Both the position numbers and the translations under genes were made by a program. A stretch of DNA of 64,000 nt from JAJEEA01 sp965116765. Its GTDB lineage: Bacteria; Acidobacteriota; Vicinamibacteria; Vicinamibacterales; UBA8438. The stretch spans positions 1 to 64,000 of the forward strand of contig OZ220718.1 in NCBI GenBank assembly GCA_965116765.1. Direction: 5' to 3'. The notes under the pieces are model-generated. The model did no database searches. It was not told where the DNA came from and saw only the letters and a program-made list of their open reading frames with translations. Shown in pieces: positions 50,069-57,485 of the stretch; the stretch's first letter is position 1; every line of letters starts with the position of its first letter.

Positions 50069-50404
50069 CTACGTCGCGTCGAGGACGCGGTGGATGGCGA
50101 AGACGATGCGGTCGAACTCGTCGCGCTTCTGAGTCAACTGTCGCCGGCCGGCCTCGGTCAGGGAGTAGAACCGGGCGCGCCGGTTGTTCTCGGACGTGCC
50201 CCAGGTGGCCTCGACCCAGCCGTTCAGCAGCAGGCGCTGCAGGGCGGGGTAGAGCGAGCTCTCGCCGACCTGCAGCACGTCGTCGGAGACGGTCTTCAGG
50301 TGCGACGCGATGCCGTAGCCGTGCTGCGATCCGGAGGCGAGCGTCCGCAGGATCAGCAGGTCGAGGGTGCCGGGCAGGAGCTCGGGACCGCTTTTTCTTC
50401 CCAT
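50069..50404 (-). CDS. PadR-family regulator, cassette 1
   Basis: A 111-residue PadR protein: a winged-helix DNA-binding part (LLPGTLDLLILRTLASGSQH, SLYPALQRLLLNGWVEATWG) and a short C-terminal helix (QLTQKRDEFDRIVFAIHRVL). It likely represses its own operon. A near-perfect palindrome covers its start codon. It is almost identical, in DNA as well as protein, to the copy at 54452-54787. Confidence 0.9.
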   Translation of the reverse strand: MGRKSGPELLPGTLDLLILRTLASGSQHGYGIASHLKTVSDDVLQVGESSLYPALQRLLLNGWVEATWGTSENNRRARFYSLTEAGRRQLTQKRDEFDRIVFAIHRVLDAT

Positions 50405-50448
50405 CGTTTGACGATGGAAGTATGCCCGAATGGCAGCAGCAGTGTCAA
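50398..50448 (-). promoter_or_regulatory. PadR promoter and start-overlapping palindrome, cassette 1
   Basis: Minus strand: TTGACA (50448-50443), an 18-base spacer and CATACT (50424-50419). The plus-strand sequence TTCCCATCGT-TTG-ACGATGGAA (50398-50419) is a near-perfect inverted repeat containing the ATG of padR. It is a good candidate for autorepression. Confidence 0.55.
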
Positions 50449-50484
50449 GGCAGCGTTGGGCAGGAGACGCCCGAGGTCGCCATA

Positions 50485-51356
50485 TCAGCGACCGCGGTGT
50501 TTGTCGAGAAACCGGACAAGAGGATCGGCGGACGGCCTGACGCTGGAGGCGTGGCTGGCCCCCGGCAGCTCGACGACCTCGAGATCCGCCACCACCCCCG
50601 CCATCCGGTCGACCGCTTCCCGATTGCGGTCGTGCTCGCCGATGATCGCCAGCACCGGCAGCGCGACGCCGCGCAGGCTCTCGCCCCGAACCTGGTAGAG
50701 CCCCGGCAGACTCCGCGCGACCGCGGCCAGCACATGGGGAGCGTTGCGCGCGAACAGGGAGGCGTTGAGGGCCGCTATCTCGTCGTCGGTCGGTCCGTCC
50801 CCGCCGGATGCCGTCACTCCCCGAATGAGGGCGCTGGCGTCTTCGTTCTCGAATCCGTCCGCGAGCGCCAGCATCTGCGACGTGAAGGCGTCCAGGTCGT
50901 CTCCCTCCCACCCGGCGCCGAGCAGCGTGGCCGTCAGCAGGCGGTGCGGGTACTCGACCAGGAGCCGATTGACGATTGCCCCGCCCATCGAATACCCGAC
51001 CACGTGGGCGCGGTCGACGTTCAGGTGGTCGAGGAGGCGGACGACGTCACGGACCATCTCCATCCCGTAGTCGTTCGGGCTTCGCGGCTTTCCGCTCTGC
51101 CCGTGTCCGCGGCAGTCCATCGCGACCACGCGATACCCGGCCCGCGTGAGCGCCTCGATGACACCCGGGGACTCCCAGTGCCGCGCGTAGGAGCCGGTGA
51201 AGCCGTGAAGGAGCACGACCGGCTCGCCGGCGCCCCGGTCGACGTAGTGGATCGGCACCCCATCGCGTCGAAGGACACGGAGCCGTCCTGCGCCGGCGCT
51301 TCCGCGCCGGCAGCGAGGATGAACGCGAGCAGGGCGATTCTCGATGACGCTCTCAT
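50485..51356 (-). pseudogene. Alpha/beta hydrolase, frameshifted after the signal peptide
   Basis: The main frame encodes an alpha/beta hydrolase: VVLLHGFTGSYARHWESPGV, VVAMDCRGHGQSGKPRSP, the nucleophile elbow VGYSMGGAIVN, the acid near VLAIIGEHDRN, and the His near PGASHAS. The signal peptide MRASSRIALLAFILAAGAEA lies in another frame. A single missing base near 51264 joins them (VSFD, then DGVPIHYVDRG). A start in the main frame at 51393 exists but would give a non-secreted N-terminus. It is probably exported in its intact form, and is the first gene of the hydrolase-PadR-permease cassette. Confidence 0.75.
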
Positions 51357-51794
51357 CCAACTTCCTTCCGGGGCCGCCAACCGATACCGACACATGGCAT
51401 CCGGACGCGAGGTCTGTTCCAGTGCTCCGGCGGCTTCCCTCTCATCGAGCCATCCGCCCGTCGCTCTCATGGGCGCCAGGAACGGGGAACCACAGGTATG
51501 GTCAAGGTACGGGTACGTGCGAGAATCCCACTTCGGCCAGACGGCGTCTCGCACCTGGATCGCCAGTCTGGGGCTAGGCCAAGCCAAAGTCAAATTGATA
51601 GTTTCGACAATAACATAAGAGAGACTTATGGGCGCCTGCTCGCCGCGGCTGGCGGCGGCAGTGTGTTTGCCGACCAGGGCGCAGGAAACGTGGTTGCGCC
51701 CAAATACGGTTGGCAGCTTCCTGTCGATCTCTGTGCCAAGCGTCCGTCTTGCGCCGACACGCACCGATTCCAGGGGTACTGCACCCGCCGCGCG
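51357..51794. other. Inter-cassette region with an AT-richer patch
   Basis: About 440 bases between the hydrolase start and the end of permease 2. The part from about 51590 to 51630 is notably AT-rich for this genome (TTGATAGTTTCGACAATAAC). No gene is recognised. It may contain the cassette 1 promoter or a junction of the duplication. Confidence 0.4.
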
Positions 51795-54440
51795 CTACTC
51801 GCACCGAAGCGCCGTCAGCGGGTCGACCCCCGCCGCCCTGCGGGCGGGGACCAGGCTCGCGACGAGCACGACGCCGGCCAGCAGCGCGGCCACGACCAGC
51901 AACGTGGCCGCGTCGAACGGCTCGATCCCGACGAGGAACGCCTCCAGGGTGCGGCCGAGGGCGCCGGCGCCGGCGAGGCCGGCGAGCAGGCCGAGGCCGA
52001 GCGGAGCGGCGGCTCGGTGACAGACCGACCGGACGACCTGCGCGGCGGTCGCGCCGAGCGCGATGCGTATCCCGATCTCGTGGGTCCGCTGCGCCACCGA
52101 GTACGCGACGACCGCGTACACGCCGACCCCTGCGAGCAGAAGCCCCACGACCGCGAACATCCCGAGCAGGGCGCCCAGCGAGCGCTGGTTCCATCGCGAG
52201 CCCGCCATGGCCTCTTCGAGCGGTCCCACCGCGAAGAGCGGGAGGTCGGGGCTGAGCCGGCGCATCTCCTCGCGAATCGCGGTCACGGCGCCCGATCCCG
52301 GCGAGCTCCGCACGATGAGCCGGGCGAAGAACCCGCTGTCGCCCCGAAAGGGGTAGTAGACGACGGGATCCGGAAGCCCCCCGGTCCGTGCCATCTGGCG
52401 CACCGTCGGCGACACGCCGACGATCGTCAGCCACGGCAGCTCCTCGGCCATCACGTTCGGGTTCGTCAGCCGGATCCGCCGGCCGATGGGATCGCCGTCG
52501 GGAAAGAACATCGTCGCGAAGCGCTCGTTGACGACGGCGTTCTCGTGACCCGCGGTCCCGTCGAGCCGCGTGAACGCGCGCCCGCGAAGGACCGGAAGCC
52601 CGAGGGTCCGGAAGTAGTCCGACCCGACCGTCACGTACGTCACGCGCGGCGGCTCGACGCCGGCCTCGGCCGGACGCCCGTCGATGGAGAGCGATCGGGC
52701 GTACCCGAACCCGAGGGGATTGACGCTCGCCATGGTGAACGCGTCGACGGCGCCCACGGTTCCGAGCCGGGCCTCGACCTCCTCGTAGAACGCCCTGCGC
52801 GCCCCGGGGGTCGGGTACTTCGCCGACGACAGCCTGACGCCCATGGTGGTGAGCCCCGCGGCATCGACCGCGAGGCTCTCTTCGTGGAGCGCGAGAAAGC
52901 TCCGCACCATCAACCCGGTCCCCGCCAGCAGCACCAGCGTCAGCGCGACCTCCGCGGTCAGCAGCCCCGTCGCCCACCGGCGGGCGCGGAGGCCGGCGGC
53001 GCCGCTGCCGGTCCGGCCGCCGTCCTTCAGGCGGTCGATCACGTTCGTCCTCGACGCGTGCAGGGCGGGCGCGACGCCGCACGCGAGCCCGGCCGCCAGG
53101 CAGGTGGCGGCGACGAGCGCCAGCACGCGCCCATCCATCGAGTACTCGATCCAGTAGGCCCCCGGACCGCCCAGTTGCGTCGTCACCAGCCGGATGGCGA
53201 GGCCGGTCAGGGCGGCGCCGGCGAGTCCCGCCATCCCCGCGAGCAGCACGCTCTCCACCAGCAACTGCCGCACGAGCCGCCAGCGCGTCGCCCCGAGCGA
53301 CACGCGGAGGCTCATCTCCCGCGCCCTGCGCGCCGAGCGCGACAGCAGCAGATTGGCGACGTTCGCGCACGCGATCAGCAGGACGAAGACGACGCCCCCG
53401 AGCAGCGCGAGCAGGAGGCTCTTCTCGTCGTCCGACACGAGCTCCGCGAACCGCACGGCGGTCGGCCGGATGCCCGCGTTGGTCTCCGGGTATCGCTCGG
53501 CGAGCCGGGCCGCCACGACGTCGAGGTCGGCCTGCGCGCGCGGCAGGGACACCCCGTCGGCGAGCCGGCCGAACGCCTGGTGGGTCCGCGCGTCGCGGCC
53601 TCGGTCCGATCCGCCGAACGTCGGTCCGACGGGCGCCCAGACCGCGGTCGCAAAGGGAAACGCGAATCCCTCGGGCATGACGCCGATGAGCACCGAGGGC
53701 CGATCGTTCACGCGAATCGTCCGGCCGATCACGTCCGGGTCGCCGCCGTAGCGGCTCATCCACAGGCCGTGGGAGAGGATTGCCGTCCCGGGGGCGCCGT
53801 CGACGTCGTCCGCCGGCAGGAAGTCGCGCCCGAGGAGCGGGGGGGTGCGGAGGAGCCGGAACGCATCGTGAGAGACGTAGCCCCCGACGACCATCTCGGG
53901 GGCGATCTCGTCGTCGCTGACGTTGAGGGAGGTCCCGAACATCACGGCCATCCCGTCGAACGTCTCGTTCCCGTCTCGCCAGTCCTCGAAGTCGGCCAAC
54001 GAGACGCCCGCCGTACGCCCCTGTGCATCCCGCGTGCCGAGCGACACGATGCGCTCGCCGTCATCACCGGGAAGGGACCCGAACATGATGGCGTTCACCA
54101 CGGTGTACATGGCGCCGGTCAACGCCATCCCCACGCCGAGCACCACGACGACGGCGAGCGTGAACCCGCGTTCTCTCAGCAGGAGACGTCCCGCGAAGCG
54201 GACATCCTGCGCTGCGCTTCGGAGCCACGGTGCGATCCACACGTCGCGCACGTTGTCGCGGGTGAGCGGCAGGTTGCCGAGCGCGCGCCGGGCGCTTGCC
54301 GCCGCCGTCGCGCGTTCCACGCCGCGGGACTCCAGCTCCTGCTGCTTCATGTCCAGGTGGAACCGCAGCTCGTCGTCGAGCTCGCGTTCGTGGTGGTCGC
54401 GCCGGAGCAGGTAGCGCAGGCGCCGCAGCAGCCGGGTCAT
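51795..54440 (-). CDS. Large MacB/FtsX-type ABC permease, cassette 2
   Basis: An 881-residue permease of the same build as cassette 1: MTRLLRRLRYLLRRDHHERE, NLPLTRDNVRDVWIAPWLRS, a mid-region LLALLGGVVFVLLIACANVA and C-terminal QRTHEIGIRIALGATAAQVV. The first 75 residues are nearly the same as in cassette 1 while the rest is clearly diverged. This suggests gene conversion or a chimeric duplication at the 5' end. It starts 11 bases after its PadR gene. Confidence 0.88.
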   Translation of the reverse strand: MTRLLRRLRYLLRRDHHERELDDELRFHLDMKQQELESRGVERATAAASARRALGNLPLTRDNVRDVWIAPWLRSAAQDVRFAGRLLLRERGFTLAVVVVLGVGMALTGAMYTVVNAIMFGSLPGDDGERIVSLGTRDAQGRTAGVSLADFEDWRDGNETFDGMAVMFGTSLNVSDDEIAPEMVVGGYVSHDAFRLLRTPPLLGRDFLPADDVDGAPGTAILSHGLWMSRYGGDPDVIGRTIRVNDRPSVLIGVMPEGFAFPFATAVWAPVGPTFGGSDRGRDARTHQAFGRLADGVSLPRAQADLDVVAARLAERYPETNAGIRPTAVRFAELVSDDEKSLLLALLGGVVFVLLIACANVANLLLSRSARRAREMSLRVSLGATRWRLVRQLLVESVLLAGMAGLAGAALTGLAIRLVTTQLGGPGAYWIEYSMDGRVLALVAATCLAAGLACGVAPALHASRTNVIDRLKDGGRTGSGAAGLRARRWATGLLTAEVALTLVLLAGTGLMVRSFLALHEESLAVDAAGLTTMGVRLSSAKYPTPGARRAFYEEVEARLGTVGAVDAFTMASVNPLGFGYARSLSIDGRPAEAGVEPPRVTYVTVGSDYFRTLGLPVLRGRAFTRLDGTAGHENAVVNERFATMFFPDGDPIGRRIRLTNPNVMAEELPWLTIVGVSPTVRQMARTGGLPDPVVYYPFRGDSGFFARLIVRSSPGSGAVTAIREEMRRLSPDLPLFAVGPLEEAMAGSRWNQRSLGALLGMFAVVGLLLAGVGVYAVVAYSVAQRTHEIGIRIALGATAAQVVRSVCHRAAAPLGLGLLAGLAGAGALGRTLEAFLVGIEPFDAATLLVVAALLAGVVLVASLVPARRAAGVDPLTALRCE

Positions 54441-54451
54441 GCCCACCTCCT

Positions 54452-54787
54452 TCACGTCGCGTCGAGGACGCGGTGGATGGCGAAGACGATGCGGTCGAAC
54501 TCGTCGCGCTTCTGCGTCAACTGCCGCCGGCCGGCCTCGGTCAGCGAGTAGAACCGGGCGCGCCGGTTGTTCTCGGACGTGCCCCAGGCCGCCTCGACCC
54601 ACCCGTTCAGCAGCAGGCGCTGCAGGGCGGGATAGAGCGAGCTCTCGCCGACCTGCAGCACGTCGTCGGAGACGGTCTTCAGGTGGGATGCGATGCCGTA
54701 GCCGTGCTGCGATCCGGCGGCGAGCGTCCGCAGGATCAGCAGGTCGAGGGTGCCGGGCAGGAGCTCGGGGCCGCTTTTTCTTCCCAT
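54452..54787 (-). CDS. PadR-family regulator, cassette 2
   Basis: A 111-residue PadR regulator differing from cassette 1 at about two residues (LAAGSQ for LASGSQ and VEAAWG for VEATWG). The two proteins should recognise the same operator, so the cassettes may cross-regulate. It is followed by permease 2. Confidence 0.9.
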   Translation of the reverse strand: MGRKSGPELLPGTLDLLILRTLAAGSQHGYGIASHLKTVSDDVLQVGESSLYPALQRLLLNGWVEAAWGTSENNRRARFYSLTEAGRRQLTQKRDEFDRIVFAIHRVLDAT

Positions 54788-54831
54788 CGTTTGACGATGG
54801 AAGTGTGCCCGAATGGCAGCAGCAGTGTCAA
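54781..54831 (-). promoter_or_regulatory. PadR promoter and palindrome, cassette 2
   Basis: Same layout as cassette 1: TTGACA (54831-54826), an 18-base spacer, but the -10 is CACACT (54807-54802) instead of CATACT. The palindrome over the start codon is unchanged. Confidence 0.5.
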
Positions 54832-54856
54832 GGCCGCAATGCCCCGCCGGACGAGG

Positions 54857-55030
54857 TCACTTTCCCGAATGAGGGCGCCGGCGTCTTCGTTCTCGAATCC
54901 GCCCGCGAGAGTCGGCATCTGCGATGTGAAGGCGTCCAGGTCGTCTCGCTCCCGCCCGACGCCAAGCGGCGTGGCGGTCAGCAGGCGGTCCGGGTGCTCG
55001 ACCGGGAGCCCATTGGCGATCGCCCCGGCG
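54857..55030 (-). pseudogene. Remnant of a second alpha/beta hydrolase
   Basis: Minus-strand reading gives RLLTATPLGVGRERDDLDAF and LAGGFENEDAGALIRE, matching RLLTATLLGAGWEGDDLDAF and LADGFENEDASALIRG of the hydrolase at 50485. Both the N-terminal part and the C-terminal part through the catalytic acid and His are gone. It sits upstream of PadR 2, exactly where the hydrolase sits in cassette 1. Confidence 0.75.
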
Positions 55031-55063
55031 ACAGGCTCTCCACCGGCCGTTTGGCGTGATGCC

Positions 55064-55094
55064 TTGACATCATATCTGATGAGCATCTATGATG
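55064..55094 (+). promoter_or_regulatory. vapBC-type promoter with operator palindrome
   Basis: TTGACA (55064-55069), an 18-base spacer and TATGAT (55088-55093) form a near-consensus promoter. CATCATA (55068-55074) and TATGATG (55088-55094) are exact inverted repeats across it. The antitoxin ATG follows the -10 by nine bases. Confidence 0.7.
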
Positions 55095-55102
55095 CCTGCG
55101 CC

Positions 55103-55369
55103 ATGCGGACCACGCTGACGCTCGACGATGACCTGGCGGCGCTGCTGCGGCAGCAGGCGGCCACGCTGGGGGTGTCGTTCAAGGAGATGGTCAACCGGGC
55201 GTTGCGCGCCGGGTTGTCCCGCGAGATGGCGCCGCGCGACGTCCCGACGCCCACGACGATCCCGCACTCCTTCGGGTTCCGGCCGGGCGTCGATCTCGAC
55301 AAGCTGAACCAGCTCGCGGACGACCTCGAAGCCGAGGCCGCCGCGGAGTCCCTCGCGCGCACGAGATGA
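55103..55369 (+). CDS. vapB: VapB-like ribbon-helix-helix antitoxin
   Basis: An 88-residue antitoxin: MRTTLTLDDDLAALLRQQAA is a ribbon-helix-helix DNA-binding start, LGVSFKEMVNRALRAGL its second helix, and the C-terminal half (HSFGFRPGVDLDKLNQLADD) would bind the toxin. ATG 55103 fits both the family and the promoter; ATG 55079 lies inside the -10 region and is unlikely. The stop overlaps the toxin ATG (ATGA). Confidence 0.85.
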   Translation: MRTTLTLDDDLAALLRQQAATLGVSFKEMVNRALRAGLSREMAPRDVPTPTTIPHSFGFRPGVDLDKLNQLADDLEAEAAAESLARTR

Positions 55370-55794
55370 TTCTGCCGGACGTCAACGTCCTCGTGCACGC
55401 GCACAACAGCGATTCCGCCGTCCACGAGCCGGCCAGACGCTGGTGGGACCGGTGCCTCGCGGGAACCGAGGGCGTGGGCCTCGCCTGGGTCGTGATGCTC
55501 GGGTTCGTCCGGATCACCACGCACCCGCGCGTCCTCCTCCGGCCGCTGCCCGTCGGCGAGGTGCTCGACCGCATCGAGAGCTGGCTGCGGCTTCCCCACG
55601 TGCACGTCGCCCAGCCTTCGGACCGGCATTTCGGCGGGTTGCGGGCCAATCTGGAGCGAATCGGCACCGCCGGCAACATGACCACCGACGCCCACCTCGC
55701 GACGCTCGCGATGCAGAGAGGCTACGTGCTCTACACGACCGACGCGGACTTCCTGCGCTTTCCGAGTCTGCGATGGGTCGACCCGTGTCGTTGA
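55366..55794 (+). CDS. vapC: VapC-like PIN-domain toxin
   Basis: A 142-residue PIN ribonuclease with MILPDVNVLVHAHNSDS at the N-terminus, an acidic residue at HEPARRWWDRCL, and the C-terminal TTDAHLATLAM and YTTDADFLRF. All conserved acidic positions are present and the length is normal. It belongs to the TA_VapC group with a TTDADF ending and is a different lineage from the toxin at 460-975. Confidence 0.9.
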   Translation: MILPDVNVLVHAHNSDSAVHEPARRWWDRCLAGTEGVGLAWVVMLGFVRITTHPRVLLRPLPVGEVLDRIESWLRLPHVHVAQPSDRHFGGLRANLERIGTAGNMTTDAHLATLAMQRGYVLYTTDADFLRFPSLRWVDPCR

Positions 55795-56336
55795 TGCGGC
55801 CGCCCGACTGCCCGGTCGGCCGACGATCGACTACGCGCCATTCCCTCTGGCGCCGGCGACGAGAGCGAGGTGATGGACGGTGGCGACGAGAGCGAGGTGA
55901 TGGACGGTAGAGTCGTTCGACTCCCGGGGAGCATGAATACGGGCCCTGCAACTGACTGAATTCGCGTTGTTTCGGTCAGTTCATGGTCGCCCGTTGCATC
56001 CCGCGCGCCCAACTCGGGCGCCTCGCGCGCTCGGTCGCACCCGCTATCTCGACTTCATCGGCGGGTGACGTTTCCTCGTCGGCCCCGACGGGAACTCGAA
56101 GCTCTGGGTGCTCGCCGCCGGCTTCGCTGACCGATCGCGAGGCCCGCATCGCCGAGAGCAACCTGGCCAACCGAGCCGGACGGCTTCTTCCCGTCGAATC
56201 GAGTCGCCGCCACCGAGTCGGTTGTAGCCCGAATCGCGCGTTGGCGCGCGTTGGTCTCCCTCGGAGTGGCATAATCGGCCTGACCGATCTCGACCCGGTC
56301 ACGGGCCGGGTCGCCCGCAGGGCGGGGGAGGAGCAG
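55795..56336. other. Gene-poor interval with small repeats
   Basis: Nothing with clear coding character is seen. It holds a 27-bp direct repeat (55855-55908) and an inverted repeat AACTGAC/GTCAGTT (55950-55956 and 55975-55981) that could be a terminator or operator. The long frame crossing it is open by chance and joins the amidohydrolase. Confidence 0.45.
55855..55908 (+). repeat. Two tandem copies of a 27-bp sequence
   Basis: GGCGACGAGAGCGAGGTGAT plus GGACGGT is repeated exactly twice. In one frame each unit reads GDESEVMDG. A multiple of three suggests former coding sequence, but no gene is recognisable around it. Confidence 0.7.
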
Positions 56337-57442
56337 ATGCCGACCCGCAGGCACTTCATCGGACGGACGGCGAGCGCGCTGGCCGGCATGGCGGTGGCCG
56401 GGGCCGGCGTGCGGGGCGCGGCCGGCGCCGCCGTGCAGCCGGCGAGCGACGGGGCGCGCCGGCAGGTCGTCGTGGGCGGGCGCCGGGTCACCACGGTCGA
56501 CGTGCACGCTCACTGCGAGATTCCCGGCATCCGCGAGATGATGGGGGCGGGTCCGGGGCCGAACGCGCTGCTAACCATCGGGCCGGACCGCCTGCGGGCG
56601 ATGGACGCGGCGGGCATCGACGTCGAGGTCCTCAGCATCAACCCGTTCTGGTACGGGGTCGACCGCGACCTGGCTCCCCGGCTGATCCGGGCGCAGAACG
56701 AGGGCCTCGCCGAGATCTGCGCGGCCAACCCGGATCGCTTCGTGGCGCTCGCCACGTCGGCGTTGCAGCATCCGGAGCTGGCGGCCGAGCAGCTCGAGGA
56801 AGGCGTCACCGAGCTGGGGCTGCGCGGCGGCTCGGTCGGGGCGCTCGTGGGGAACGAGGAGCTGGCCTCGCGCCGCTTCGATCCGTTCTGGGCCAAGGCC
56901 GAGGAGCTCGACGTGCCCATCTTCCTGCATCCGCAGGGCGTTCCCGAGCTCGCGTCGCGGCTGGCGGGAAACGGCTTTCTGGGCAACGTCATCGGCAATC
57001 CGCTGGCGACGACCCTGGCCCTGTCCCATCTGATCTTCGAGGGCACGCTCGACCGGTTCCCGGGACTGAGGCTCTGCGCGGCGCACGGCGGGGGCTACCT
57101 GCCGTCCTACGCGGACCGGTCCGACTACGGGTGCGCCACGCGCCCCGCGCAGTGCACCGGCCCGCTGGCGCAGCTTCCCACGGACTACGTGAGGCGGCTC
57201 TACGTCGATGCGCTCGTCTTCTCGGGCACCGCGCTGCGTCACTTGGTGGCCGTGCTCGGTGCGAGCCAGATCGTGATCGGGACCGACTACCCGTTTCCGT
57301 GGACGGCGAACCCGGGCGACGCCCGGGTTCCGCGCTTCGACGTGGTGGACCACGTCCTCGACACCCCGGGGCTGAGCGACGCCGACCGCGAATCGCGATC
57401 CTGGGGGGCAACGCCGCCGCGTTGTTCGGCATTTCGGTGTAG
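56337..57442 (+). CDS. Tat-exported amidohydrolase (metal-dependent), 3' frameshift
   Basis: About 367 residues of an amidohydrolase-2 (ACMSD-like) protein. A Tat signal (RRHFIGRTASALAG) is followed by VDVHAHCEIPGI with the first metal histidines, then FLHPQGVPEL, LCAAHGGGYLPSYADR and IVIGTDYPFPW. A single-base shift near 57390 moves the family-typical end (ILGGNAAALFGISV, TAG at 57440-57442) into another frame. As it stands, the ORF instead reads through into the flavoprotein. GGGGGAGGAG precedes ATG 56337. The substrate is unknown. Confidence 0.8.
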
Positions 57443-57485
57443 TGTTGCAGACGATTCGCGAACGCGACGTGAGGGGAGATTGGAC

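Noticed and set aside
55855..55908. CRISPR-like repeat
   Set aside because: Only two directly adjacent copies of 27 bases with no spacer. It is a simple tandem duplication.
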